Counted from the first letter of the stretch, positions 1 through 11,197 are shown. The stretch: DNA of 64,000 bases from Paramarasmius palmivorus (GCA_037176845.1 JAYKXP010000059.1:1-64000), one strand, 5' to 3'. A program made the numbers and translations. Notes: generated from the letters alone by a model not told the origin.

Positions 1-1232
1 ACGAGTCCGAGGTACGAGGACTCGTCCTGTCACCTTTTTTTTTTTCGTCACTTATAATGTGGGAATGTGAATTTTTTCCTATATTTATCGCACCCGTGGG
101 AACCTCTACGTCAGTCGCGCTTATGGTTGCGCATCGCCGTTTGTCGAGTTTCTGCTTTCTTCACCTCACACTGAGCCTGCGAGGAGTCAGCCGAAGGCTG
201 ACGACGAGCAGGCTGGGATATATATCACTACTCATAGGGATTTTCCGGCTTAGTTTGATGCTTGCAACTCGTAAATCATCTTGGGTATGTGTTTCTAAAG
301 CTCAAGGACATTTGCTCATTTTTGTGAAATTTTCAATTAGAACAAACCGTACTTGATCGCTATCATGCGGCGTGGATCATACATCATGATGTAACAACGC
401 CGACTTTGTCGTTCTACCGTCTACATATTCTATCCGCTCTACCAACTCTCCACAAGCCTGTGCCACAGAGGACAACCCGAAGACAAGCAGTGAAAGGAGT
501 GTTAATAGCTGGTCGGCGGTACCTTTTCTCATTTTCGCAAGAAGCCCATTGTTTAACGTTTTCACAGTCCCGCTAATCCTGCCAGGCATTGGCAAGACCC
601 TTACGTTTCGCTGCATAGAGTATGTGGAGGCCGATAGCACTCCATATCATCCCAGCTCTTTGACGACGTAACTTCCATACTGGCCTATGGATTTTCGAGC
701 TTGATTACTCGAGTTGGGGTTTCGCAACAGTTGGGGCTACACTGAGTGCGTATCTTGCTCTTCTTTTCTTTTTGCCTGCTGGTAACACAAGCAAACTTCT
801 CAGATTTCATGGTTATACCGTCCACTCGATACGGGAAGAGTTTAAGGTTTTCAAGAACGACAGTCGACCAGCCAATATCAAACTGCGACGATTGCTGTAT
901 TCGATCATTCTCGTTCGCTGTCGCAGTTCAACCGCCTACCAGCATTAACACTTCTGCGTGCTATCGATCCATTTTGGACCATGGAGTGAATGAAATTGCA
1001 TTATTCCTGTCCGTCATTGTCGCCTACATGGTAACTGTGTAAGTTATCTTTTTTATCATTTGATTCTTAGCACTGATGTTGACCTAGTAGGAGCCGAGGG
1101 AGTGCGATGCTATGTATCACTCTGTCTCAAAGTACCCCGCTATCGATGTGATATACACATGAGGTTCAAAAGTTTATCCAAGGATGCTCGTACCTCGGGC
1201 TCGTCCTGCCAGCGGTCTCCGCTGGCCCACAT
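1..1232. other. gene-free left edge, bounded by a short inverted repeat
   Basis: I see no convincing gene here: the open frames are short, lack family motifs and do not join through sensible introns. Bases 1-18 recur in inverted orientation at 1187-1204 (17 of 18 match), so the stretch could be a small terminal-inverted-repeat element whose left end coincides with the window edge. Local hairpins occur near 190-206 and at 1209-1226, close to the two ends. Homology with block B starts only at about 1233, just beyond the GST stop codon. Confidence 0.4.
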
Positions 1233-1243
1233 TCCACATGTTG

Positions 1244-2020
1244 TTACACCACTTCCGTCGACTTGTACTGTACTGCATCCAACATCTTGGCCCACCGTCC
1301 TCCATTCCAACTAGCCATCTCTTTCCACTCTTCACTCTCGCTCCCAAACAACACCTTGACTGAAAAGAAAATTGGGATAAACGAAAAATCGGCGTAAATC
1401 GGTTTGTCTCCCGTCAAAAACACCTGTCCTTCCTTGTAATATTTGCTGATATCATCCAGCGTAGCCTTTACTACTCCCCATGCCGCCTTCTTCTCTTCGT
1501 CACTCATCGGCACCAGAGGCCCATACACTCCTTCGACACCCTTCGCGTATAATTCGTCATTAGCCTTTTCCAATAAAGGCCTGACCAACCCGAAAATCGG
1601 TATAATCTTCGCGAGCATTCCATCCCCAAATGCCCATTGGAGGCCTTCAGTTCCTTCTGGAATGAGACGTGGAGTGTCTGGGTAGGCTTTGTCGAGGTAT
1701 TCCGCGACACGGTATGAATCAGAAACGACAGCTCCAGTGGAAGAATCGACAATGAATGGGACTGTGTATTTTGGTGCACCGTCTGGGCGGACGCCAGTAG
1801 GAGCAGCTCCAACTGATTTGGCGATCTCTTCAAGATTGAACAAATTGACCCAGGAGACTTTATACGGGATGCCTTTGTAGTTGAGGGTGTACCTATGGAT
1901 TTGGGTTAGTAAAGTGTCGGATGGCGAATCAAGATAGTCTTACCGAATCTTCCGAACATGAGGAGAAGTTGAAATCTCAGTTGAATTCGTAGCTGGGCCG
2001 ACGTCGTACAAGGTGATCAT
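1244..2020 (-). CDS. glutathione S-transferase, GSTFuA/LigE-like (GST A1)
   Basis: Predicted 241-residue cytosolic glutathione transferase, exons complement(1244..1892, 1944..2020). Exon 1 (77 nt) encodes the start MITLYDVGP and the SPHVRKIR segment, where GSTFuA/etherase-type enzymes have their catalytic Ser region. Exon 2 holds the rest of the thioredoxin-like N domain (YTLNYKGIPYK, then the cis-Pro region in YTVPFIVDSSTG and the SDSYRVAEYLDK helix that binds the gamma-glutamyl part) and the all-helical C domain ending QYKSTEVV. These basidiomycete enzymes conjugate or bind lignin-derived and other electrophiles; the actual substrate here is unknown. It is the last of three tandem copies on the minus strand and is the counterpart of GST B1 (seven differences in 199 residues of exon 2). 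The block breakpoint falls about 11 bp past its stop codon. Confidence 0.9.
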
Positions 2021-2087
2021 GGTGGTGAGAGAGGTGCTTATTCTGTATAGAAGGAAGAACGAGATCTGATAATGATTTTACTCCAGG

Positions 2088-2094
2088 ATTTATA
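2088..2094 (-). promoter_or_regulatory. TATA box of GST A1
   Basis: TATAAAT on the minus strand about 70 bp upstream of the ATG. The same heptamer sits 67-84 bp upstream of all six GST genes, next to a conserved TTATCAGATCTCGTTC block. Confidence 0.55.
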
Positions 2095-2620
2095 CCATCG
2101 CAAGAACCCATGAAGACCCAGCTTCCAAGACACACGTCCAATGCCATAGCAACGACCAACTACCGGACGTATTCATCTGGCTTTGGACTGAGATAACTAC
2201 GGAATTGTATGGGGAGTCCTTTGGGCGTCAGCGGGTTTCCCAAGTCCATCGCTACGCAGGTGCTATTCAATTTGATCAGAAAGTCTTTGATGCATCTACG
2301 CATTCCTTTGACATGCTTACACATGCACCGATAGCAGCAACAAAGTCCTCTCTTTCATAACGGATAAACGGGATATTCAGATTGGTGTATCATAGCTCAG
2401 CTAATAAACGACGCGTAAACAACGCCAGTGCATCTAGGCTCTGGCAGACAGCTAGATGCCTAACACGAGCGGATAAACGCAAACGGTTCTGATTACCAAC
2501 ATCTGACTAGATTGAATACGCAGAATAGCTGCAGCTACAAGGTCTGAACGTATTCCCGGGCCAACGCCAAGCCTGCCTGTCCACACCTCCCTAATACAAG
2601 TCTTCATTAGTTCTCCCTCC

Positions 2621-2734
2621 GAGGTAGGTACTTATCCCTTGTGCTGAGCAAATACAAGGGTGGAGATACAGCTGATACACCTCGTACCAGGGAGGCACCT
2701 GCCATCGACAATGCCTACGCAGGCTTCCACTGCT
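2621..2734 (+). repeat. structured dispersed repeat, copy a
   Basis: Core CTTATCCCTTGTGC, then AATACAAGGGTGGAGATAC, then CCTCGTACCAGGGAGG and TGCCTACGCAGG. CCCTTGT can pair with ACAAGGG, and CCCT with AGGG around a short loop. The same arrangement occurs in all six GST units. Confidence 0.6.
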
Positions 2735-2840
2735 GCGAATTTCTCCTTCATCCTCTGGAATTGTCTTTAGTTTGTGGTCGTTGAAGGCATTATTATTTAA
2801 GAGCTCCTCAAGCGAGATAGCCACCATGGTGGTTCGAATT
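2729..2840 (-). pseudogene. relic of the 5' end of the kinesin-14 gene (K1)
   Basis: The stretch starting ACTGCTGCGAAT and ending GAGCTCCTCAAGCGA..CATGGTGGTTCGA follows the first-exon start of the intact kinesin (about 48,959-49,112) with substitutions and deletions. The kinesin frame is not preserved and nothing supports function. Confidence 0.6.
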
Positions 2841-2948
2841 CAACAGAACAGAAGATTCCGGCCGCACCAAGGGATCTTCCTTTTTTGGGATGAAATCAGT
2901 TTCCTCTATACTCGTGACCGCCGCAGCGCTCGGGCGTCTAAATATTGT

Positions 2949-3728
2949 TTACACCACCTCCGTCGACTTGTACTGTACTGCATCCAACATCTTGGCCCAC
3001 CTTCCTCCATTCCAGCTAGCCATCTCTTTCCACTCTTCACTCTCGCTCCCAAACAATACCTTGACCCAAAAGAAAACCGGGATAAACGAAAAATCCGCAA
3101 AAATCGGTTTATCCCCAGTCAAAAACACCTGTCCTTCCTTGTAATATTTGCTGACATCGTTCAGCGTAGCCTTTACTACTCCCCAAGTCACCTTCTTCTC
3201 TTCGTCACTCATCGGCACCAGAGGCCCATACACTCTTTCGACACCCTTCGCGAATATCTCGTCATTAGCCTTTTCCAATAAAGGCCTGACTAACCCGAAA
3301 ATCGGTATAATTCTCGCGAGCATTCCATCCCCAAATGCCCATTGGAGGCCTCCAGTTCCTTCTGGAACGAGACGTGGAGTGTCTGGGTAGGCCTTATCGA
3401 TGTATTCCGCGATACGATATGAATCGGAAACGACAGCGCCAGTGGAAGAGTCGACAATGAACGGGACGGTGTATCTCGGTGTACCGTCTGGGCGGACGCC
3501 AGTCGGAGCAGCTCCAATTGACTTGGCGATCTCTTCAAGATTAGAGAAGTTGACCCAGGAGACTTTGTATGGGATGGCTTTGTAGTTGAGGGTGTACCTA
3601 TGGACTTGGGTTAGTAAAATGTCGGACGGCGAATCATCAAGGTAGTCTTACCTAGTCTTCCGAACATGGGGAGAAGTTGAAACCTCAGTTGAGTTTGTAG
3701 CTGGGCCGACGTCGTACAAGGTGATCAT
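2949..3728 (-). CDS. glutathione S-transferase, GSTFuA/LigE-like (GST A2)
   Basis: 241 residues, exons complement(2949..3597, 3652..3728), with the intron at the same codon as in the other five copies. N domain: MITLYDVGP, SPHVRKTR, YTVPFIVDSSTG and DSYRIAEYIDK; the C domain runs through SKYYKEGQVFLTGDKP to QYKSTEVV. Compared with A1 it has Ile for Leu in EYIDK, VPEGTGG, FWVKVLFG and KAIPYK. Its closest match is GST B2, differing at only a few residues. The ATG is chosen because the first 26 codons are identical in structure to the other copies and a TATA box lies 78-84 bp upstream. Enzyme class as for A1; substrate unknown. Confidence 0.9.
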
Positions 3729-3805
3729 GGTTGTGAGAGAAGTGCTTATTCTGTGTAGAAGGAAGAACGAGATCTGATAATGATTTTGCTTCCAGATTTT
3801 GCAGG

Positions 3806-3812
3806 ATTTATA
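3806..3812 (-). promoter_or_regulatory. TATA box of GST A2
   Basis: TATAAAT on the minus strand, 78-84 bp upstream of the ATG, at the position conserved in the GST family. Confidence 0.5.
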
Positions 3813-4445
3813 CCATTGCAAGAACCCATGGAGACCCAACTAACAAGTCACAACCATGGCCACGACCAGCTGCCGAACGTCCACCTTATCCACTTGCTGA
3901 CCTATCTCACCTCGTACGCATCTAGCTTTTGACTGCGTTAACTGCGGGATTGTATGGGGAGTCCTATGGGCGTCGGCGGATTTCCAGAACCGTCACTACT
4001 ACGGCGTAGGTGCTATTCAATTTGATCAGAAAGTTTTTGATGCGTTTACGCATTCCTTTGACATGCTTACACAGGCGCTGACAGGACCTAGTACAAGCAG
4101 GAAAATCCTCCGTTCAACGGATAAACGGGATATCCAGACTGGTATACTATAACCAGCTTGACGATACGGTGCTTGCAAGGCATATAACGTACCACAAAAT
4201 ATCACCATAATAGACGACGCGTAAACAACGCTCATGCATCTAGGCTCTGACAGACAGGCATCTAGATACCTCACGCGAACGGATAAACGCAAACGGTTCT
4301 GATCACCAACATTTGACTAGACACCGAATACGCATATAAACTGAAGGCATTCTAAGTAGGTGCAGCTATAAAGTCTGGATGTGTTCCAACGCCAAGCCTG
4401 CCTGTCCACGACTCCACACGTCCCCAATACAAGTCTTCTCCCCGC

Positions 4446-4567
4446 CAAGGTAGATGCTTATCCCTTGTGCCGAGCAAATACGAGGGTGGAGATATACTAT
4501 AATTATGTTCCCTCGTATCAGGGAGGCTGCACGGTGCACCTGCCGTCGACGATGCCTACGCAGGCAT
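4446..4567 (+). repeat. structured dispersed repeat, copy b
   Basis: Same core as copy a. In the first stem CCCTTGT faces ACGAGGG, so one pair becomes U-G but the stem is kept. The second stem is CCCT/AGGG with loop CGTATC instead of CGTACC. Confidence 0.6.
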
Positions 4568-4585
4568 CCGACGAAAGGGTACCAC

Positions 4586-4683
4586 CGAGTAGTCGATTGA
4601 GTGAGAACTGGCGCTCGTGGTTTTGTTGAAAGCATCGTCAGTGAAGAACTCCTCAAGAGAGGTAGCCGCCGTGGTGGTTCAAA
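4586..4683 (-). pseudogene. relic of the 5' end of the kinesin-14 gene (K2)
   Basis: GAGTAGTCGATTGAGTGAGA..GGCGCTCG matches kinesin exon 1 near 48,814-48,845. It is joined directly to a piece matching 49,055-49,115, so about 200 bp of kinesin sequence is missing between them. Read on the minus strand it still gives fragments such as [13 protein letters not shown]. Confidence 0.65.
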
Positions 4684-4748
4684 TTCAAGAAGTTTGCCGA
4701 ACAAAAGTATGCTCGTGATCGCCGCGGCGCTTGGGCGTCTAAATATTG

Positions 4749-5527
4749 TTACACCACCTCCGTCGACTTGTACTGTACTGCATCCAACATCTTGGCCCAC
4801 TTTCCTCCATTCCAACTAGCTATCTCCTTCCATTCCTCACTATCACTCCCAAACAAGGTCTTGACCAAACCGAAAATCGGGATAAACGAAAAATCGGCGT
4901 AAATCGGTTTGTCTCCCGTCAAAAATACCTGTCCTTCCTTGTAATATTTGCTGATATCGTCCAGCGCAGCCTTTACTACTCCCCACGTCGCCTTCTTCTG
5001 CTCTTCACTCATTGGAGGCATCGGAGGTCCATACGCCTTCTCAATACCCTTCACAAACTCTTTGCTGTTAGCCTTCTCCATCAACGGCCTGACCAACCCG
5101 AAAATCGGTATAATCCTCAAAAGGATTGCATCCCCAAATGCCCATTGGAGGCCTTCCGTACCCTTCGGAACGAGACTTGGGGTGTCTGGGTAGGTTTTGT
5201 CGAGGTATTCCGCGATACGGTACGAATCGGAGACGGCAGCGCCAGTGGAAGAATCGACGATGAATGGGACGGTGTATTTTGGTGTACCGTCTGCGCGAAC
5301 GCCGGTGGGAGCTGCTCCGACCGACTTGGCGGTTTCTTCGAGAGTGAAAAAGTTGACCCAGGAGACTTTGTATGGGATGCCTTTGTAGTTGAGGATGTAC
5401 CTGCGCGCATGGGTCAGTCGAGGGCGGATCAAGATAATGCAAAATCTTACCTAGCCTTCCGAACATGAGGAGAAAGCGAAATCTCGCTTGAATTCGTAGC
5501 TGGGCCGACGTCGTACAAGGTGATCAT
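4749..5527 (-). CDS. glutathione S-transferase, GSTFuA/LigE-like (GST A3)
   Basis: 242 residues, exons complement(4749..5400, 5451..5527). The most diverged member of the triplet: the N-terminal exon reads SSEISLSPHVRKAR, followed by NFFTLEETAKSVG, GDAILLRIIPIFG and a C domain with KANSKEFVKGIEKAYGPPMP and one extra residue. Its exon-2 protein is identical to that of GST B3, although the DNA differs at scattered, mostly third-codon positions. The intron stays open in frame on the minus strand, so a longer unspliced reading exists, but the conserved GT..AG joint and MITLYDVGP start support splicing. First gene of the minus-strand array. Confidence 0.9.
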
Positions 5528-5598
5528 GGCGGTGAGAGAGGTGCTTATTTGAGAGAAGAACGAGATCTGATAACGATTCTGTTTCCAGGCCTTCTATG

Positions 5599-5605
5599 AT
5601 TTATA
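5599..5605 (-). promoter_or_regulatory. TATA box of GST A3
   Basis: TATAAAT on the minus strand, 72-78 bp upstream of the ATG, family-conserved position. Confidence 0.5.
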
Positions 5606-7261
5606 CCATCGCAAGAACAACTAGCGCCGCCATAGCTACTAGCCAAGCTGAAACAACCACACATGTACGGTCACATTATCAACTGCCGAACGTACACCTC
5701 ATTCACTTGCTGACCCATCTCACCTCGCACTGCCGGTGTGCGATTCGCGGATTCAAGATGGATGACGAGGCTCGGCGGCATCTCGAATAAGAGCTCTACA
5801 GCTTTGTTATGCTTTCAAAGCTATTATGTACATCGTGTACTCGTTACCAACATTGTGTACGTTTCACGCCTGGGGTGTTGACCTGGCGTTGACAGAGGAC
5901 AGGCCGAAAGCTCAAGTAGCTGAAAAATCCCGGGCTTGACATGAACGGATAAACGCAAAGGGTTTGGATTACTAGCATGTACGGTACTCTGATTAGATGA
6001 CGAATACATTGGGGGAGCCGAACGAGATGTGGCGTTGAATGTCCTTGTGGGTACAGGATAAGGTCTAAACGTAGTCGAAGTAAAGTAAGACTAATCCCCA
6101 AGAACATGGCTACCTTCCGTTTCCAAACTTCTTCATCACCTTCATCACCTCAACGCATACACGAGTGTTCGTTAGTTTCCCTACCAAGGCAGGTACTTAT
6201 CCCTTGTGCCACGTAAAGGCCGAACACATACAAGGGTGGAGATACACTATACTTTTGCTCCCTCATATCAGGGAGGCACCTATCATCGACGACACCTCCA
6301 CAGGCGTCCAACGACAAGGGACCACGTACGAAAGCAAGCGTCCCCAAAGTGTTGATGGAGAAGTTTCCCCCTCCACCCAGCCCGAGTTGCGATCGATATT
6401 GTATATAGTAGCCCGAAATTGCCCACGACATTACCACCCGCCGCCCATTGAATAGGAACAACAAAGTGTGGCAAGAGGTACCAGTGAGTCGGAGACGCCG
6501 ATGCTGAGATATAGCACGGCGTCTTTATCGATACTTGAGCTCGACTATGCCCGGAAAATTGTAAATATGCTCGAAATACAATGGTGCGAGTGCGTTGACC
6601 GATGGCCGAAGAAACATCGACGATTGATGTCTCTATATGTCGTGCAATTTTGAGGATGTCGTGACGAGTACTAACTATGCTCGATCCATAGTCCAACGAA
6701 GTACGGGTGATTGAGTCTGCCTAAAGAAGACTACGACGATAATCGATACGTGTGCTCGAGTAGACGTGGCACACCAAGTCCAAGTGACTGCCCTCCGGTA
6801 CCACAAAGAAAAAGAGAAGTAGGGTAGTCCACACCCACGACGAATCTTGACGATGGTGCCAGGTGGTGGTCCGAAAGCAACCTGCTCATCGGGCTGGCCG
6901 CTTATGAGGACTTGGTCCAGTTCTCACGCACACGCCTCCTACTAAGCCGTTGATAGAAGAAACAGAAAGGACTGGAATAATTAGGGTGGTGAAGGGGGAG
7001 AGTTTGGTCGAGAAATCTCGCATCCAAACCACCACCATCGGACTTATTTTCACTGAAACAACCTTTCATCACGAACCGCCACGAACCAGACTGCCATGGC
7101 CATCTATGCACTCTACTTCCAATCTCGATCCTTCCCCAGGAATTCATGGCAATTGTCCACTTTGTCCCACACGTGTGACCCCACTGCCATTTAAACTTGA
7201 ACTTCGTGGCTCGTACGTTTCTAGCTTCGGTTATCTTGACACTGGAACCCACATACAGTAA
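5606..7261. other. non-coding right tail of block A and adjoining spacer
   Basis: 5606-6944 aligns with 53,543-56,050 in block B once the inserted element there is removed. It contains structured repeat copy c and about 600 bp of sequence of unknown origin. Both copies stay open over 137 codons on the minus strand, but the replacements look random and I recognise no family. 6945-7261 is unique spacer with no gene seen. Confidence 0.45.
6184..6306 (+). repeat. structured dispersed repeat, copy c
   Basis: Core as in copies a and b, but the first loop is longer (CCACGTAAAGGCCGAACACAT in place of the CTGAGCAAAT type). Both stems are kept: CCCTTGT/ACAAGGG and CCCT/AGGG. Confidence 0.55.
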
Positions 7262-7527
7262 GATTACTTCGCGAAGAACTTCAGCTTTTCCATGAACCTG
7301 GAAGTTACGTTGGCGAAGTCGTAAAAGGAATGGGAAAGAACAAGGTACCGTGGCCTGATACTGAGCAGCCGAACAGTCATATTGAATCATCTTTGCCAAC
7401 TCATTCAAGCCACCAGTTAATTTACACCATCTTGGAAACAGGTCAGGTTACTAGTGGACTTCTGTTGCGGAATGTCCCCGTCAGCTTGCTTCACGGCACC
7501 CATTTAATGAAATTCGCCTGAAGTTGC

Positions 7528-7535
7528 TATATAAA
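7528..7535 (+). promoter_or_regulatory. TATA box
   Basis: TATATAAA 85-92 bp upstream of the ATG at 7620, a strong basidiomycete-type TATA box. Confidence 0.6.
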
Positions 7536-7619
7536 GAGCTTGGTCAACAGCCCACTTCTTCACCATTCTGTATCTCGTTTCTAGTACTACTATCACATAC
7601 ACTCTCACTCGATCATATC

Positions 7620-8075
7620 ATGACTTGGACGATCGCTAGTGTGTCCGTCCCCAGTGGAAAGACCTACACCATTGTTGGTGGTCCCGATGGCCAGGAAGGT
7701 GCTTTTACTCCCGGCTATTTGTTTTCCACCAAAGCCTGGTTGATCATTCCTGGCCTCGGTTACATCCAATTCGTTGACCAGGGAAACAAAGGCACGTCTT
7801 TTGATAACAACTAGATGTTGCAGCTTGCTGACCTTTTTTCATCCTGCAGTCCCTGGCGGAGATTGGTCCGTCAAAGTCAGTGGCACTAACAGCAACTGGT
7901 TCTACGGTGGAGGTGGCCAAATGACCATCAAGGTCAACTCAGACGGAACCTTCACTATCACTGGAGGTCAGAAGGACACCTCCGGCAAAGTGTGAGTTGC
8001 GGTGGAGTTGTTTTTTGCGATTGTGTTCTGAATATTTGAATATTTGCCATTCACAGCACTGCTTGGGCGTTGTAA
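7620..8075 (+). CDS. small beta-rich orphan protein
   Basis: 110 residues, join(7620..7791, 7850..7991, 8057..8075). I do not recognise the family. The protein starts MTWTIASVSVPSGKTY, is rich in Gly, Thr and Val (GGPDGQEG, SGTNSNWFYGGGGQ, DGTFTITGGQ) and ends VTAWAL. It has no signal peptide and no membrane segment, and the pattern suggests a small cytosolic beta barrel. Intron 1 keeps the frame only with a GC donor (AAAG then GCACGT): a GT donor 4 nt further on breaks the frame of the conserved-looking second exon. Intron 2 is ordinary GT-AG. The TATA box suggests strong or regulated expression. Confidence 0.7.
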
Positions 8076-8516
8076 GAAGGCTTGTATAAGGAGAATACGA
8101 AGAAAAGAGCTGCTACTATCCATGTGAATGTAACAATATTTGCACAGTTTACGACAGATAGCCACGTTTATCATCTATGAAGCGCGAGTGAACGTTGAAG
8201 CAGTGGGGTTTTATTGGATGGTATCCGACGCGATTCGATGCCCGGCCCATCATGATCTGTCGGATAGCGTTGGGTCCCAAGATAACGTCGAATTGCATCG
8301 ATTAACGCTTATGAAAACGTTTTTGTGCCCGTAAAGTACGTTACCACGGTGCTTTCCAACAGCCATTCATCGACAACTAGCACCACCATTGCCAACGCAA
8401 CCCAAGCACTTGAAAGGCGGAGATGTAGAGCCTACTCATATGTTCTATGGTAAACGTCAGTTCTTTTCATCGGTATCGTTCCAAATTTCTCTGGCCTATC
8501 TGCAGAGTTCCACCGT

Positions 8517-9270
8517 ATGAAAGCCCTGACTCTTGTTCCTCCCGAAATTCGGCCCCTTCCTTGAAATTAGCACCGTATCACAGCATTCGACCCATATTCT
8601 CAACAGGACGCGGCTCGTCTCTTCTGGCGGCTCCCTATCTTTCTCGAACGGGTGATAGCGTAGCTCGAGGCACTGCGCTAGTATTCGACTTCTCCTATCT
8701 GGCCCCGGTTCCCTATGCAGAGTACTTTATCGTCGCGGCGACTGATAGACTCTATCTCAAGTTTCTGTGAAACTTAGAACTCGCTTATGCTGGAACTCCG
8801 GCACTCAGACCGAGGGAAGACATCTCCATCTCTATCATCTGCCCTTGTTGCGTGCCATTGTCGATGGTGAGGCTGTACTCGACCGCTCTGCTAATCCAGA
8901 CCTCAACGTCAACATCATCTTTGACGCCGTATCCTGCGCAATTCAACCCCACATCGACCTCCTCTCCCTAGGCGGTAAAATCATCTCCGTCGGGTCCATC
9001 CCCAGCGAATTGGTGTTTACCGAACGACGAATGGGCGTGTCGATGTATGGTTCGGCGCATTGTTACTCTGAATACAGGAAGGAGCCTTAGGCCTTACTGC
9101 GCGTACCGTGCTCGGGCCCGCCCGTCGCATGGTCGCAGAGAGGCTTTAGAAAAAAGGAATTGTGAAACCACCGAGTGTGGTGAAAGCTGAAGGTGGGTTG
9201 GGTGGTGTACCTGATGGGTTGAGGTTAGACTCGGTGAGGCTGGGGGAAAGTTGGTTGTGGACCCTTGTGA
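8517..9270 (+). pseudogene. zinc-type alcohol dehydrogenase/MDR pseudogene
   Basis: Starts with MKALTLVPPEIRPLP followed at once by a stop. It resumes in other frames with LNVNIIFDAVSCAIQPHID, DLLSLGGKIISVGSIPSEL (the Rossmann region of medium-chain dehydrogenases) and, after stops and shifts, IVKPPSVVKAEGGLGGVPDG, which matches the usual C-terminal end of this family. At least three frame changes and several stops break it, and the central catalytic part is largely missing. It is a decayed gene, not an exon-intron structure. Confidence 0.7.
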
Positions 9271-9431
9271 GACAAGGAAGGAATTATAGATGTACAGGAT
9301 TCTTCTCCCATCCGCCAGCCTCCAAGGATATTACATCTATCTTGATTGGTTTGTTATTAGGTAGAGGCAAGGTTGGATGAATGATGAAGGGGAGATGTAG
9401 ATTGCGTTAGGTTGTGACAAAATGTGACGCA

Positions 9432-11079
9432 ATGTCTTTGACCGAAACCACCACCGCATGGGTTCCTCCATCATTCGACCTCTTGAAAGACCCTGAACTC
9501 GTCGAAAAACTCGAACCTATACAAGATCCACAGAACTTTGTTCGGATAGCAAAATGGTCAGCAATACAAGTAAGTCATACGGTAACGAGAGAACAGTCGT
9601 ATCCAACTTTTTTTTCGTGTGTTCCAATAGGTGTCCGGACGGGTCGATGGCTTTGGCTCAATGCGAGGATTCTTCTTATATGATGGTGAACATGTACGTG
9701 CTCATCCCAGAGGCTCTGGAGTGTGTATGGCTGACTTAGAGGTCTAGTAACACGACCACAACAGAAGATGATTCCCAGAACGCACAACTGGTATTGCGAC
9801 AGCCGTCACCCATCGTCGATTTCCTTTGGTATCCCACCGCAAGCTCTAGAGATCATTCAACGTTTTGTTTCGTATCGTCGGTCAGAGAATCTCCTGTGAA
9901 ATTGTTGGATGCTTCAAATGGCCGGGTATGTTGGTATCCATATCTTTTCTGGTGTGCGTCGCACTAAACATCCAACAGCTCAGGGCATCATATCCCATTA
10001 TTGACCATCGTGAACGTTTCATCGCACCCCATTCACTGGCGTTCAACCTTTATGGGACGAGGTTGGTACTCATGCTGCAACTACATGTTCTATACTCATT
10101 GTCTCTCTCTCTCTTCAGGCTGTACTGCGGCTTTGAAGATGCGATTGAAGTGTTCGACGTTGGACAGCCGGGTGAAGGCACTCGTCTACCGACAACACCG
10201 AGCAAGAAAAGCAAAGACGGGCTGAAAGGTACGTCCCTTTCACGGGTCTAGCTTCGGTCTTGGTTTATATTGAGGCGAAAAATCCTAGGAATCATATCCG
10301 CACTTGCATTCTGCCCATCCTACACCTCGGACTATTACGCCGCCGGCTCCCTTACACCGACCGATTCCAACGTCGCCTTGTTCAGCGAGACTCAGGGCGA
10401 GATTCCCGTGATGTTCTTGAGTGGAGGGCCAAAGGCTGGCATTACCCAGGTAGGCATAAGTGTATTTGTACCATGTCTTTCTAATCACTCTATCGCATTT
10501 GTAGCTCCAATTCAACCCCATGCAGCCGCATATGATCTACGCGTCCTTCCGAAGACAGAATGTCATATACTCTTGGGATATGAGAGGAACTGTAGACATG
10601 CCAATAGCAATCTACTCGCTACCTCAGGGATCCGAAGAGCCTACTAACCAGAAACGAAGATTTGACGTCGATATCAGTGGGCATTGGTTAGCATTTGGCT
10701 CGCAGGTTTGTGTACCGGCTATCCATTCGTTCCGCTTCTGACGAAATCTCACGCAGTCTGGCAACATACATTTCTTTGATCTAAACACCATTGCGACCGA
10801 CGGTTCCATTCCTACCATCGAGCCCGCGTTGACATACAAGGCGCATGATGGTACTTGTTTCAGAACTGTATATCACTCAGCGTCACTGATTCGTATTCGT
10901 TTCTAGATTCTATTGGATGCGTAGCGTTTCGACCGACTTCAGCCGAACTTCTGTCAGTGTCTGGGTCAAGGAACTACCCGTCGTCGGATTCAGAGGAGGA
11001 CGAGGATGATGAAGTGGTTCTGAACAGGTCTAGAAAACCTGTGACGAGAGACAGGTCGATTAAGTTGTGGCATTTGTAG
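9432..11079 (+). CDS. WRAP53/TCAB1-like WD40 protein
   Basis: 395 residues from nine exons: join(9432..9556, 9631..9693, 9748..9925, 9979..10061, 10119..10228, 10289..10449, 10505..10705, 10757..10850, 10907..11079). The order of motifs follows human TCAB1: NFVRIAKWCPDGS, IVDFLWYP, FVSSVRESPVKLLDASNG, LRASYPIIDHRERFIAPHSL, LYCGFEDAIEVFD, GIISALAFCPS, FDVDISGHWLAFGSQSG, and the C-terminal SIGCVAFRPTSAELLSVSGSR with a serine/aspartate stretch. TCAB1 binds CAB-box RNAs and telomerase RNA; the fungal orthologue role is less clear. The short N terminus lacks the long human leader. The first intron uses a GTCAGC donor to keep the frame into CPDGS; a GTAAGT 13 nt later would shift it. Confidence 0.85.
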
Positions 11080-11197
11080 TCCATGTATAACATCGCTCGG
11101 CTGAAACTTTGGACTGGCTCATACGCACTACCGCTCGTCCGGGTTGCTGGCTCTAGAATACTGACACGTCAGACTCCCAATCGTTGACCTGTCAATA

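Larger units (their letters stand above)
2095..2948. other. intergenic part of the GST repeat unit
   Basis: Spacer between the GST A1 promoter and the 3' end of GST A2. It contains no gene. It holds one copy of the structured repeat (2621-2734) and one kinesin-derived relic (2729-2840). A CGGATAAACGCAAACGG block near 2470 is shared by the other units. Confidence 0.6.
3813..4748. other. intergenic part of the GST repeat unit
   Basis: Spacer between the GST A2 promoter and the 3' end of GST A3. No gene seen. It contains structured repeat copy b and kinesin relic K2, and aligns over its whole length with 51,748-52,685 in block B. Confidence 0.6.

Noticed and set aside
2591..2827. 78-codon frame next to GST A2 that looks protein-like on the minus strand
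   Set aside because: It is a fusion of the structured repeat with a decayed kinesin fragment; the kinesin frame is lost.
4746..5468. 240-codon plus-strand frame over GST A3
   Set aside because: Antisense shadow of the GST gene; the minus strand carries the conserved GST domains and introns.
6283..6696. 137-codon minus-strand frame, also open at 55,381-55,794 in block B
   Set aside because: Differences between the copies fall on all codon positions without bias, no domain is recognisable and neighbouring frames are equally open. The shared openness follows from recent duplication.
9570..9630. Alternative first intron of the WRAP53-like gene with a better GTAAGT donor
   Set aside because: It puts exon 2 in a frame that destroys the conserved WCPDGS segment; the GTCAGC donor at 9557 keeps it.
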